Assembly: GCA_046155285.1 (NCBI GenBank)
Contig: JBJXEA010000026.1
Span: 186,001 to 250,000 of the forward strand
DNA: 64,000 bases
Direction: 5' to 3'
Origin: CAILHX01 sp046155285
GTDB lineage: Bacteria > Pseudomonadota > Gammaproteobacteria > Burkholderiales > Methylophilaceae
The notes under the pieces are model-generated. The model made no database searches. It was not told the origin of the DNA and saw nothing but the letters and a program-made list of their open reading frames with translations. A program made the translations under genes and the position numbers. Shown here in pieces: positions 25,222-33,576 of the stretch (position 1 is its first letter; each line of letters begins with the position of its first letter).

Positions 25222-26475
25222 TTAATGAGCAACGCCAGCCGCGCCGTGCTCGTCAATCAAGTGACCAGTATGGAAACGATCTAATGAGAAGGCCACATTT
25301 AATGGGTGAGGGGCATCATGGGCAATGGTGTGGGCAAACACGTTGCCGGAGCCAGGAGTGGCTTTAAACCCGCCCGTACCCCAGCCGCAATTGAAGTACA
25401 AACCCTTAACTTTGGTTTTGCTGATTATCGGGCAAGCGTCCGGTGTGGTATCCACGATGCCGCCCCATTGACGATTCATGCGGACTCTGGAAAACATGGG
25501 GAATAGCTCGATAATCGCCGCCGCCGTGTGTTCGATAATGTGTGGGCTGCCGCGCTGTGTGTAGCTCAAATAGTGGTCTATGCCTGCGCCGATGACCAGT
25601 TCGCCTTTGTCGGATTGGCTGACGTAGCCATGTACCGCGTTAGACATGACTACCGTGTCAAGGCATGGCTTGAGTGATTCTGAAACAAAGGCTTGTAGTG
25701 GGTGACTTTCAATTGGCATACGGATGCCCGCCGCCTTTGCCATCACCGAAGAATGCCCAGCAGCCACGCAGCCAACTTTGGCGGTTTTGATATAGCCACG
25801 GCTAGTTTGCAAGCCTTTGATAGTGTCGTTTTCAATATCCATCGCGGTGACTTCGCAGTTTTCAATAATATCCACGCCATAGTGACTAGCAGCGCGGGCA
25901 AAGCCCCAGGCCACGGCATCATGTCGCGCAACTCCGGCGCGGGGCTGAAAGCTGGCACCCATGATGGGGAAGCGTGTGTTTTTAGAGGTGTTGAGGAGTG
26001 GAATGCGTTGTTTCACTTCTTCTGCGGTGAGCGCAAAAGCATCAATACCGTTGAGGTTGTTAGCATTCACGCGGCGCTCGATGTCGCGCATGTCTTGCAG
26101 GGTATGGCCAAGATTAAACACACCGCGCTGGCTAAACATGACATTAAAGTTGATGTCCTCGGTCAAGCCTTCCCATAGTTTTAGTGAATGTTCATAAAGC
26201 AGGGCAGCTTCGTCCCACAGATAATTGGAGCGCACGATGGTGGTGTTGCGTGCGGTGTTGCCGCCGCCCAGATAGCCTTTTTCGACCACTGCAATGTTCT
26301 TCACCCCATGCTCTTTAGCCAGGTAATACGCGGTTGCCAAGCCATGCCCACCAGCACCGATGATAATCACGTCATAGCTGGATTTAGGAGCAACACTTTT
26401 CCAAGCAGGTTGCCAGCCTTGGTGCTTGTTGAGGCCCTGGGTGAAAAGTTTCCAGAAAGAATAGTCTTTGTTCAA
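25222..26475 (-). CDS. soxB: Sarcosine oxidase beta subunit
   Basis: A 417-residue FAD/FMN subunit that oxidises sarcosine to glycine, producing hydrogen peroxide. The N-terminal nucleotide-binding motif is VIIGAGGHGLATAYYLAKEHG, followed by GGGNTARNTTIVRSNYLW. The conserved region carrying the covalent-FMN histidine is RAGVARHDAVAWGFARAAS. The C-terminus closes with YFNCGWGTGGFKATPGSG. It is the first gene of the 17-kb minus-strand run. A 12-bp palindrome lies about 97 bases upstream. The start is set by GGAGG just before codon 1. Confidence 0.96.
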   Translation of the reverse strand: MNKDYSFWKLFTQGLNKHQGWQPAWKSVAPKSSYDVIIIGAGGHGLATAYYLAKEHGVKNIAVVEKGYLGGGNTARNTTIVRSNYLWDEAALLYEHSLKLWEGLTEDINFNVMFSQRGVFNLGHTLQDMRDIERRVNANNLNGIDAFALTAEEVKQRIPLLNTSKNTRFPIMGASFQPRAGVARHDAVAWGFARAASHYGVDIIENCEVTAMDIENDTIKGLQTSRGYIKTAKVGCVAAGHSSVMAKAAGIRMPIESHPLQAFVSESLKPCLDTVVMSNAVHGYVSQSDKGELVIGAGIDHYLSYTQRGSPHIIEHTAAAIIELFPMFSRVRMNRQWGGIVDTTPDACPIISKTKVKGLYFNCGWGTGGFKATPGSGNVFAHTIAHDAPHPLNVAFSLDRFHTGHLIDEHGAAGVAH

Positions 26476-26571
26476 ACCGCCTCCAATAATGCTGTCTTGG
26501 TTTTAGAAATGCCATTCTCAGATTTTGGCACTAATTAACTGTACTAGAGCAGACAATTCTTTTGCTTAATG

Positions 26572-26583
26572 CGACATGTGTCG
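26572..26583. promoter_or_regulatory. 12-bp palindrome upstream of soxB
   Basis: CGACA-TG-TGTCG is a perfect inverted repeat about 97 bases before the soxB start, in the gap that must hold the promoter of the betaine operon. It is a candidate activator or repressor site; linking it to GbdR is inference. Confidence 0.4.
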
Positions 26584-26593
26584 TTTTGGGCAA

Positions 26594-26629
26594 ACAAAAA
26601 GCCATAACAGCACGTGGCTGTTATGGCTT
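26594..26629 (-). terminator. Rho-independent terminator of choX
   Basis: A perfect stem of at least 11 bp (GCCATAACAGC / GCTGTTATGGC, loop 26612-26616), followed on the minus strand by TTTTTGTTTG, 18 bases after the choX stop. It separates choX from soxB. Confidence 0.88.
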
Positions 26630-26647
26630 CAGTGTAAGGCTTAAAAC

Positions 26648-27628
26648 TTAAACGCCGAGATACTTTTTAACAGCGTCCAAGCCGGGCTGACCGTCCATCG
26701 TGGTCACGCCGTCCAGCCATTTGTCCAGCACCGCTGGGTTCTTGGCCAGCCATGCTTTGGCGGCTTCGTTGGGCTTGGATTTATCCATAATCGGCAGCAT
26801 GACTTGGGCTTCCATATCGAGATTAAACTCTAAATTGGTAATGAGCTTGCTCACGTTGGGGCAACGTGTTGCTAGGTCGTTGGCTACTACCGTGTAAACC
26901 TTGGCTTCGCCGTAGTTGGGACCAAAGAAGTCATCGCCGCCACTGAGGTAGGTGATGTCTTGTTGCACGTTCATGGGGTGCGGTGCCCAGCCTAGAAACA
27001 CGATCCATTTCTTGTCTTTCACCGAGCGGCTGACTTCGGTCAACATGCCGGCTTCGCTGGATTCGACCATTTTGAAGCTTTTTAGGCCGAATGCGTCTTT
27101 GCTGATCATGTCGGCGATGAGCTTGTTGCCGTCATTGCCTGGTTCGATGCCGTAAATCTTGCCGTCTAGCTCTTTGGAGAATTTGGCGATGTCGGCAAAG
27201 CTCTTCAAACCAGCTTCATATGCGTAGGTAGGTACAGCTAGGGTGTATTTAGCGCCAACCAAGTTAGGCTTATCCAGCACGGTGATGGCTTTTTCTTTGA
27301 GGAAAGGATCAACGATAGGGGTCATGGAAGGCGACCAGTAGCCGAGGAACACGTCAATTTGGCTTTTCTTCACACCAGCGAAGGCGATAGGCACCGAGGC
27401 GATGGTTGATTCAGCTTTATATCCTAAGCCCTCCAGCACCACAGAAGAAATCGCGGTGGTGGCGGTGATGTCGGTCCAGCCGATATCGGCAAATTTAACG
27501 GTGCTGCAAGCGCCACCAGCGGCAGATGCTGTAGCAGCGGGCGCTGCGGCCTCATCTTTCTTGCCACAGGCAGTTAAAGTTAGAGAAAGTAGTGCGGTGA
27601 TTAAAACGGATTTAGCAATGTTGTTCAT
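26648..27628 (-). CDS. choX: Choline ABC transporter substrate-binding lipoprotein
   Basis: A 326-residue periplasmic binding protein of the OpuAC/ChoX class. The N-terminus is a lipoprotein signal with lipobox LTAC (Cys at about residue 21), so it is membrane-anchored. Family hallmarks are VKFADIGWTDITATTA, GKIYGIEPGNDGNKLI, VFLGWAPHPMN and SGGDDFFGPNYG, the last two holding residues of the choline site in ChoX structures. The ATG at 27628 has GGAG upstream; the longer frame from 27673 adds no signal. choVW lie 15 kb away at the end of the betaine run. It has its own promoter region and terminator. Confidence 0.94.
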   Translation of the reverse strand: MNNIAKSVLITALLSLTLTACGKKDEAAAPAATASAAGGACSTVKFADIGWTDITATTAISSVVLEGLGYKAESTIASVPIAFAGVKKSQIDVFLGYWSPSMTPIVDPFLKEKAITVLDKPNLVGAKYTLAVPTYAYEAGLKSFADIAKFSKELDGKIYGIEPGNDGNKLIADMISKDAFGLKSFKMVESSEAGMLTEVSRSVKDKKWIVFLGWAPHPMNVQQDITYLSGGDDFFGPNYGEAKVYTVVANDLATRCPNVSKLITNLEFNLDMEAQVMLPIMDKSKPNEAAKAWLAKNPAVLDKWLDGVTTMDGQPGLDAVKKYLGV

Positions 27629-27670
27629 GTTCACTCCTAGATAGTGGGTGTTGCTTAAAAGGGCAATATG

Positions 27671-27689
27671 CAAAACCCCAAACTGGGGC
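27671..27689 (-). terminator. Weak hairpin terminator or choX leader hairpin
   Basis: On the minus strand CCCCA-GTT-TGGGG is followed by TTTT. It lies 94 bases after the gbdR stop and about 48 bases before the choX start, so it may end gbdR transcripts or lie in the choX leader. The stem is only 5 bp. Confidence 0.35.
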
Positions 27690-27782
27690 TAGAACGGTGA
27701 TTCGGTAGTACTTAAGTGCGAATGATAACTTATCGTGATGACCTTGTGACCAGCTACGAGATTACGACAGAAAATTGTTTAA

Positions 27783-28808
27783 TCACGCCATCTGCGTTTG
27801 TTCAAAGCTGGGTTTGATAACCCCTGAAAGTATAGGCGGAACCGGGTTGTGTTGCCTACGTTCCGCGCTAGGAGAATAGCCGAATAGCGTGCGGTAGGCT
27901 TTGCTGAAGTGGCAGGATGACTGGAATCCGCAAGCTACGGTGATGCTCATCACCGACATCTCGGTTTGCAGCAGCAAACTTCTGGCACGGCGTAGGCGCA
28001 GGTTGAGGTAATAGTGCATGGGAGTCATGCTCAAGGTGTGGCGGAACATGCGTTGCAAGTGGCGTTGCGACAGCCCGGCCAGCCTCGCCAGTTCGTCCAG
28101 CGTTAACGGTTCTTCGATATTGGCTTCCATCAGCGCCGAGACTTCTACCAGCGCTTTGTGGCTATAACCCATGCGTGCGGCGACCGGGATGTGTTGTTGG
28201 TCTTTGCTGTCACGCGCTCTGACCATCATGAACTGGTCTGAAATCTCGGCCACCAGATTCTTGCCAAACTGTGCAGCTACAAAAGCCAGCATGAGGTCGA
28301 GCGGTGCTGTGCCACCAGCGCAGGTGCAGCGGTTGCGGTCAATGACAAATAGCTCTTCCATAAAGCTGATGTGCGGGAATTCTTCCACCAAGCTCACCAT
28401 GTTTTCCCAATGAATGGTGCAGCGATAGCCATTCAGCAAGCCCGCTTTGGCCAGCGCGTAGCTGCCAGTACACAATCCGCCCAGCCACATATCATGTTTG
28501 CTGGCTAGTGTCATAAGTTTGACCACATTGGTATCCACCGCATCGCGTACGTCCACTCCGCCGCAGACTAGCAGTACGTCGGGCAAGTTGGCGCTATCGA
28601 ATGAGGTGGTTTTTTGGAAAGAAAGCCCGTTGCTGGCGGCGACTGGATTGCCATCAGCGGTGATGACAGTCCATTGGTAAACGTCCTCGCCGAGCAGGTA
28701 ATTCGCCATGCGCAATATTTCGATGGCATTGGAAAATGCAATCATGGAGAAATTATTGAGGGTCAGAAACGCGAAGTTTTTGACCTGAGACATCTCTTTA
28801 CGGGGCAT
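27783..28808 (-). CDS. gbdR: GbdR-like AraC-family regulator of betaine catabolism
   Basis: A 341-residue regulator. The N-terminal two thirds are a DJ-1/PfpI-like sensing domain (FAFLTLNNFSMIAFSNAIEILRM, then LGGLCTGSYALAKAGLL). The C-terminal AraC domain has two helix-turn-helix units (LTLDELARLAGLSQRHLQRMF and ITVACGFQSSCHFSKAYR). This matches Pseudomonas GbdR, which senses glycine betaine and dimethylglycine and activates gbc, dgc, sox and cbc genes. All predicted targets lie around it. It is transcribed alone, upstream of choX. Confidence 0.9.
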   Translation of the reverse strand: MPRKEMSQVKNFAFLTLNNFSMIAFSNAIEILRMANYLLGEDVYQWTVITADGNPVAASNGLSFQKTTSFDSANLPDVLLVCGGVDVRDAVDTNVVKLMTLASKHDMWLGGLCTGSYALAKAGLLNGYRCTIHWENMVSLVEEFPHISFMEELFVIDRNRCTCAGGTAPLDLMLAFVAAQFGKNLVAEISDQFMMVRARDSKDQQHIPVAARMGYSHKALVEVSALMEANIEEPLTLDELARLAGLSQRHLQRMFRHTLSMTPMHYYLNLRLRRARSLLLQTEMSVMSITVACGFQSSCHFSKAYRTLFGYSPSAERRQHNPVPPILSGVIKPSFEQTQMA

Positions 28809-28854
28809 ACGAATCTCTCTTTAAGGATGATTCCAGCAATTAAGCTGTGTGAGT

Positions 28855-29325
28855 TTATTGCTTATTGGGCACGGTCACAATCTCTTTAGAATATGTGAAA
28901 AATATGTCATCGCGTGCCCAGCCTAGAGACTCATAAAGCGCTTGTGCGACGAGATTAGTTTTGGCGGTGCTTAAATCCAGTCGCGCGTAGCCGTTGTTTG
29001 CGGCATAGTGCTGCGCGGCCAGCATGAGCGCGCGTCCCGCGCCAGTTTTTCTGGCGCTGGCATCTACAAACAAATCGTAAAGAACCGCGATACGTGCGGC
29101 GGCGACCGAGCAGAATGTGGGGTAAAGCTGGCAAAACCCCAGCATGCGTTCGTCATCCAGCGCCACAAAAATCACCGAATCTTGTTGTTTTAGTCGCTCG
29201 GCTATGAAACGCTGGGCTAGGTTCAAGTCTGGCGCTTGCTCGTAGAATTGGCGGTAGGCATCAAACAGCGCAGCCAGTGCGTTGAGGTCGTCAGAAGTGG
29301 CGAGGCGCGTGGTGAGTTTAAGCAT
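28855..29325 (-). CDS. GNAT-family N-acetyltransferase
   Basis: A 156-residue GNAT protein. The acetyl-CoA pocket motif reads AVLYDLFVDASARKTGAGRALM, and the C-terminal part (LDLSTAKTNLVAQALYESLGW) is typical of small-molecule acetyltransferases. The ATG at 29325 has AAGGA upstream and lies 7 bases after the stop of the ABM-fold gene, so the pair forms an operon. The acceptor is unknown; acetylation of a polyamine or amino acid would fit the neighbourhood but is speculative. Confidence 0.8.
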   Translation of the reverse strand: MLKLTTRLATSDDLNALAALFDAYRQFYEQAPDLNLAQRFIAERLKQQDSVIFVALDDERMLGFCQLYPTFCSVAAARIAVLYDLFVDASARKTGAGRALMLAAQHYAANNGYARLDLSTAKTNLVAQALYESLGWARDDIFFTYSKEIVTVPNKQ

Positions 29326-29332
29326 GATTTCC

Positions 29333-29665
29333 TTAGGAATGTTGTGTGAATGATGTGGTTGGGTGGGGGATGTTGCCATCGCCATAGGCGCGTATCACCT
29401 CTGCAATGATTACTTGATAGCCGTTTAGCCAATTGGCGTGCTTGGCCTTGGCTTCAAGGTGTTTGGGGTGCTGCATCAAGCGTTGCAAGCTTTCCATGTT
29501 TTGCCAGTAATACACAGTACTCACACGCCCGCTTGTTGGATTCTCCCACGCCTCTTCGCCCAGATAGCCCTCGGTTTGCTTGGCAATGTCCGCGATAGCT
29601 TGATCCAGCCGATAAAAGTCGTCGTCAAATTGTTTGGTGTCGAAGATGAAGGTGGCGGAGTACAT
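29333..29665 (-). CDS. Antibiotic-biosynthesis-monooxygenase-fold protein
   Basis: A 110-residue small alpha/beta protein resembling ABM-domain proteins: MYSATFIF at the start, then GYLGEEAWENP and VYYWQNMESLQRLMQHPKHLEAK. Family members are monooxygenases, heme-degrading enzymes or proteins of unknown function, so the reaction cannot be assigned. AAGGA precedes the ATG. It leads a two-gene unit with the GNAT gene. An 88-bp palindromic element separates it from the upstream MocR-type regulator. Confidence 0.7.
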   Translation of the reverse strand: MYSATFIFDTKQFDDDFYRLDQAIADIAKQTEGYLGEEAWENPTSGRVSTVYYWQNMESLQRLMQHPKHLEAKAKHANWLNGYQVIIAEVIRAYGDGNIPHPTTSFTQHS

Positions 29666-29685
29666 GAGTTTCCTTTAATCGTAAA

Positions 29686-29773
29686 GTAGGTTGGTGCTGA
29701 ATGTAATGAAGCCCAACGTAGCAGTTTTGAATAACGTCGCTGTTGGGCTTCGCTTGCGCTCAACCCAACCTAC
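29686..29773. repeat. 88-bp palindromic element, copy B (inverted)
   Basis: Same element as 14118-14205 but in the opposite orientation, with termini GTAGGTTGG and CCAACCTAC. It overlaps the 3' end of the adjacent regulator: the TAG stop codon (29772-29770) is formed by the terminal repeat itself. Confidence 0.85.
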
Positions 29774-31260
29774 AAGGGGATTAGCGCTGTTTTAATCACT
29801 TCTGCCAGCACTTTGCCATACCGCGTCACATCCTTGGTTGCGGCATAAGCATAGCCAATAATCAAACCTTTTTCAGTTGATGCGCCCATACAGTAGTTGG
29901 ATAGCGGATACACGCGCAAACCTTGTTCTAAAGCCATTTCTGCCACGCGCACGTCGTCGCAATCAGCATCGAATTCCACCACCATATGCAAGCCGGAATC
30001 CACAGGTGAAAGTTTTGCGCCAACATTCGCCACGGGGGCGAGCGCTTTTTGCAATAGGCGACGGCGTTCGCCATAAATCTGGCGCAGACGGCGGATGTGG
30101 GTGGCAAAGTGGCCTTCTTCGATAAAGTCGGCGAGCGCAGCTTGAATCACCACTTGCCCGGGGCGTTGTAGCTCGTATAAACCGCTTTTGAAGCTCGTTA
30201 CCAACTGCGGAGGTACGACTAAATAGCCCAAGCGTATGCCGGGATACATGACCTTGGAAAATGTGCCTAGATACAACACACGACCATGTTGATCCATGCC
30301 TTGCAGCGAGGAAATAGGGCGGCCTTCAAAGCGGAATTCGCTGTCGTAGTCGTCTTCGATAATCCATGCTTCACGGCTGGCTGCGTAGTCCAGTAGCAAC
30401 TTTCTGCGGCCATAGCTCATCACTATGCCTTTGGGATATTGGTGCGAGGGTGTGGTGTAAATTAAACGTGGATTTGTTTGAAAGTCGCGTGCGCTGGGCG
30501 CCATGCCTTCGGCATCCACCGATACTGGGTGTAGTTGCAAGCCATTGACCTCAAGTACGCGTCGCGCCGCCCAGTAGCAAGGGTTTTCCACCCACGCCAA
30601 ATCGTTTTCATCTGTCAGCAAGCGGGCACATAGGTCTATGGATTGCTGCGTGCCGGAGGTGATTAGCACTTGATCTACGCTTAGATTGACGGCGCGAGAC
30701 ACGCGTAAATAGTCGGCAATCGCGGTGCGTAGAAGCAAATAGCCGCCTTCGTGGCCATAGTCTAGTAATTCTGGATCTGGCGCACGCCATTGGCGATTGA
30801 GTAAGCGTCGCCATAACATCGTAGGAAAACCCGAATAGTCGTCTTCACCTGGCGTAAACGGCTGCACCTCGTGGCTGATAGACGATCCTGCCGCGGTTTG
30901 ACCACGTTTGGAAAGGCTGGTTTTTTCAGCGTTGGTGGAAGGCGCTGCCGTGTGCGGTACGCTGTTTTTTGAGAATTCGTCCGGTTGTTTATAGGACACA
31001 TAAGTGCCGCTGCCGGTTTGTGCGGACACGTAACCTTCATCCAATAACTGTTCAAATGCGGCAAGTATGGTGTTGCGTGATACCTTTAAGTCTTGTGACA
31101 AGCTACGCGTAGAAGGCAGTCGCGCACCAGCGGGGAGAATATGTTCAGTGATGGCGAGGCGAATCGCACCGTACAGCCGCCTGTGCGTGGGCATCCGCGC
31201 CGGAAAGCTACCCTGCGTGAGGTGCGTGAGTAGCCATTCAGAGAGTTCTAGCTGTTTCAT
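29770..31260 (-). CDS. MocR/GabR-type PLP-dependent transcriptional regulator
   Basis: A 496-residue protein with an N-terminal GntR winged helix (LYGAIRLAITEHILPAGARLPSTRSL, VSRNTILAAFEQLLDEGYV). A linker of about 60 residues leads to an aminotransferase-fold sensor whose PLP lysine is K336 in LGTFSKVMYPG; IIEDDYDSEFRFEG is also conserved. Such regulators sense an amine or amino acid through PLP and bind direct repeats. It is divergent from puuD, and two TGGCTCT repeats 23 bp apart lie between them. The same module precedes ydcS, so it probably activates both polyamine operons and may control itself. Its stop codon is supplied by an inserted palindromic element. Confidence 0.9.
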   Translation of the reverse strand: MKQLELSEWLLTHLTQGSFPARMPTHRRLYGAIRLAITEHILPAGARLPSTRSLSQDLKVSRNTILAAFEQLLDEGYVSAQTGSGTYVSYKQPDEFSKNSVPHTAAPSTNAEKTSLSKRGQTAAGSSISHEVQPFTPGEDDYSGFPTMLWRRLLNRQWRAPDPELLDYGHEGGYLLLRTAIADYLRVSRAVNLSVDQVLITSGTQQSIDLCARLLTDENDLAWVENPCYWAARRVLEVNGLQLHPVSVDAEGMAPSARDFQTNPRLIYTTPSHQYPKGIVMSYGRRKLLLDYAASREAWIIEDDYDSEFRFEGRPISSLQGMDQHGRVLYLGTFSKVMYPGIRLGYLVVPPQLVTSFKSGLYELQRPGQVVIQAALADFIEEGHFATHIRRLRQIYGERRRLLQKALAPVANVGAKLSPVDSGLHMVVEFDADCDDVRVAEMALEQGLRVYPLSNYCMGASTEKGLIIGYAYAATKDVTRYGKVLAEVIKTALIPL

Positions 31261-31272
31261 GGTATCGTTAAG

Positions 31273-31330
31273 TGGCTCTATCTAAATTATCTAAATGGCT
31301 CTTGTTGGCTTACCAATTCCAGCGAATAAT
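31273..31330 (+). promoter_or_regulatory. puuD promoter with MocR-type direct-repeat operator
   Basis: Direct repeats TGGCTCT at 31273-31279 and 31296-31302 (23 bp apart). The last T of the second begins a -35 TTGTTG (31302-31307), 17 bases from AATAAT (31325-31330). The arrangement is nearly identical to the module upstream of ydcS (60119-60176). The position fits activation next to RNA polymerase. Confidence 0.7.
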
Positions 31331-31388
31331 ACCCTCCAGAAACCTGTAAGACAATGCTTTAATCATTCAATACAGAACTCTAACTAAA

Positions 31389-32156
31389 ATGAAATTGCCA
31401 GCCGCGCAGCGTAAGCCCGTCGTACTCATCCCCGCTGATGTTAAACAAGTGGGGGAGCATCCTTTTCACATGGCGGGTCAAAAATACATCATGGCTGCGA
31501 CTGAAGCTGCGGGCGCTTTGCCTTTAGTGATTCCGGCGATTGAGTCTGTGGATATAGACGCGCTATTAGCGATGGCGGATGGTATTCTGCTTGCTGGCGC
31601 CGTTTCCAACGTGCATCCTTCGCATTTCGGCCAACAAGTTCACAACCCAGCATTGCCGCTAGACCCTGCGCGTGATGCACTCACTCTTAAACTGATACGC
31701 GCGGCAATTGCCGCTGAAGTACCTTTGCTTGCCATTTGTCGGGGCTTTCAAGAGCTGAACGTGGCGTTTGGCGGCAGCTTGCACCAAGCCGTGCAGGAAG
31801 TTGCTGGCCTGCACGACCATAGAGAACCCAAAGATTTGGACGTAGAGGCGCAATATGCGCCCGTACACAAGCTTAGGCTTGTGGCGGACGGTCAGTTGGC
31901 TGGTATTGTTGGCAGCGTCGAAATCATGGTGAATTCGTTGCACGGTCAAGGCATAGATCGCTTAGGCGCAGGGCTGGTGGCCGAAGCTTATGCACCGGAC
32001 GGTTTGATAGAGGCCGCACATGTACAGGATGCGGCAGCGTTCGCCATAGGTGTGCAATGGCATCCAGAGTGGAAAGTGTTGGAAACACCACAATATCTCC
32101 CGATTTTTAAGGCGTTCGGCGATGCTTGCCGGGCGCGTGCAGCAGGTCGTAATTAA
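31389..32156 (+). CDS. puuD: Gamma-glutamyl-GABA hydrolase
   Basis: A 255-residue class-I glutamine-amidotransferase-like peptidase (C26) that splits gamma-glutamyl-GABA into GABA and glutamate, the last gamma-glutamylated step of putrescine breakdown. The nucleophile is C117 in LLAICRGFQELNVAFGGSL; the His/Glu pair is in GVQWHPEW. The HSL-type segment VNSLHGQGIDRLG is typical of PuuD. No strong ribosome site precedes the ATG (CTCTAACTAAA). It is the first gene of the plus-strand polyamine run and has the shared MocR-type promoter. Confidence 0.92.
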   Translation: MKLPAAQRKPVVLIPADVKQVGEHPFHMAGQKYIMAATEAAGALPLVIPAIESVDIDALLAMADGILLAGAVSNVHPSHFGQQVHNPALPLDPARDALTLKLIRAAIAAEVPLLAICRGFQELNVAFGGSLHQAVQEVAGLHDHREPKDLDVEAQYAPVHKLRLVADGQLAGIVGSVEIMVNSLHGQGIDRLGAGLVAEAYAPDGLIEAAHVQDAAAFAIGVQWHPEWKVLETPQYLPIFKAFGDACRARAAGRN

Positions 32157-32184
32157 ATTATTTAGAAGCGCTTGGAGAACAAAA

Positions 32185-33555
32185 ATGACTGACTATACAA
32201 ATTTTACTCATGCTGATATGGATCGCTGGTTGACCGAAAACAATGTCACCGAGATTGAATGTTTGGTGCCTGACTTGACCGGTGTGGCGCGGGGCAAGAT
32301 TCTCCCGCGTGAAAAATTCACTACCGAACGCGCCATGCGCTTGCCAGAAGCCGTACTGGGCGTGACGGTGACTGGGGAGTCGCCAGAAGGTCACGCGGGC
32401 TATGACAAGGTGATGGGCTTCACCGACAAAGACATGGTGTTGATTCCTGACCCCACCACCGTGCGCTTAGTGCCTTGGGCGGTTGATCCTACGGCGCAGG
32501 TGATTATGGATTGCGTGAATCACGACGGATCACCGATTGATTTTGCGCCGCGCAATGTGCTGCGCCGTGTGGCGGGCTTGTATAAGGACTTAGGCTGGAC
32601 GCCGATAGTAGCGCCGGAGCTGGAGTTTTATCTGCTGGCACGCAATACCGATCCGGATTTGCCGTTGACCCCGCCGATTGGACGTAGTGGCCGCAGAGAA
32701 ACCAGCCGCCAACTTTATAGCATTGATGCGGTGAACGAATTTGACCCTTTGTTTGAAGAGATTTACGAGTATTGCGACATCATGGGTTTGGAGCTGGATA
32801 CGCTAATTCACGAGTTTGGCGCAGGGCAAATGGAAATCAACTTTTTGCACGATGAACCTATGATTTTGGCGGATAAAGCTTTTTTATTCAAACGCGTACT
32901 ACGCGAAGCCGCGATGCGCCACGACATGTACGCCACGTTTATGGCCAAGCCGATGGAGCATGAGCCTGGTTCTGCCATGCACATTCACCAAAGCGTGATT
33001 GACACCAAAACTGGCCTCAACATTTTTAGCAAACCTGATGGCGAAGCCTCGCCGCTGTTCTTCCATTACATCGCGGGTCTGCAAAAATACTTGCCCGCCG
33101 CCATGGCCTTGCTCGCGCCATATGTGAACTCCTATCGCCGCATTGTGCGTGATGGCGCAGCTCCCATCAACATCGAGTGGGGCTATGACAACCGCACCGT
33201 GGGCATACGTGTGCCGATTTCTGAACCGGATGCACGCCGTGTGGAGAATCGCGTGGTGGGCGCGGATGCCAATCCTTATCTGGCAATGGCAGTAACGCTG
33301 GCTTGCGGGTATCTGGGGATTACCGAAAAGCTGCAACCCACGCAGGTGACCACCGGTAGCGCCTATGCCCACGATTATCAATTGCCGCGAGGTCTTTCTG
33401 AAGCTCTGCGTGAGTTGGAAGATGCAAAAGCGCTGCATGAAGTGCTGGGCAAGAACTTTATTGAAGTGTATCTGGCAGTGAAAGAAACCGAACACGATGA
33501 GTTTATGCGCGTAATTAGCCCGTGGGAACGCGAGCATTTGTTGATGCACGTTTGA
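32185..33555 (+). CDS. puuA: Gamma-glutamylputrescine synthetase-like (glutamine synthetase family)
   Basis: A 456-residue glutamine-synthetase-fold ligase. The glutamate/ATP-site motifs are visible: PELEFYLLA, GAGQMEINFLHDEP, MAKPMEHEPGSAMHIHQS, NSYRRIVRDGAAPINIEWGYDNRTVGIRVP. It should attach glutamate to putrescine or another polyamine (PuuA/PauA type). The ATG at 32185 has GGAG upstream; the longer frame starting inside puuD is spurious. The gap to puuD is 28 bases. Substrate range among diamines and polyamines cannot be read directly. Confidence 0.9.
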   Translation: MTDYTNFTHADMDRWLTENNVTEIECLVPDLTGVARGKILPREKFTTERAMRLPEAVLGVTVTGESPEGHAGYDKVMGFTDKDMVLIPDPTTVRLVPWAVDPTAQVIMDCVNHDGSPIDFAPRNVLRRVAGLYKDLGWTPIVAPELEFYLLARNTDPDLPLTPPIGRSGRRETSRQLYSIDAVNEFDPLFEEIYEYCDIMGLELDTLIHEFGAGQMEINFLHDEPMILADKAFLFKRVLREAAMRHDMYATFMAKPMEHEPGSAMHIHQSVIDTKTGLNIFSKPDGEASPLFFHYIAGLQKYLPAAMALLAPYVNSYRRIVRDGAAPINIEWGYDNRTVGIRVPISEPDARRVENRVVGADANPYLAMAVTLACGYLGITEKLQPTQVTTGSAYAHDYQLPRGLSEALRELEDAKALHEVLGKNFIEVYLAVKETEHDEFMRVISPWEREHLLMHV

Positions 33556-33576
33556 TTTTAAGGAATCGAGAACATC

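Noticed and set aside
25222..26475. Reading this FAD oxidoreductase as gamma-glutamylputrescine oxidase (PuuB)
   Set aside because: Context soxB-soxD-soxA-soxG and the RHDAVAWG region identify sarcosine oxidase beta.
19920..26647. Glycine riboswitch in front of the sarcosine/serine genes
   Set aside because: Gaps between these genes are too short, and the soxB leader shows no tandem glycine-aptamer pattern I can recognise.
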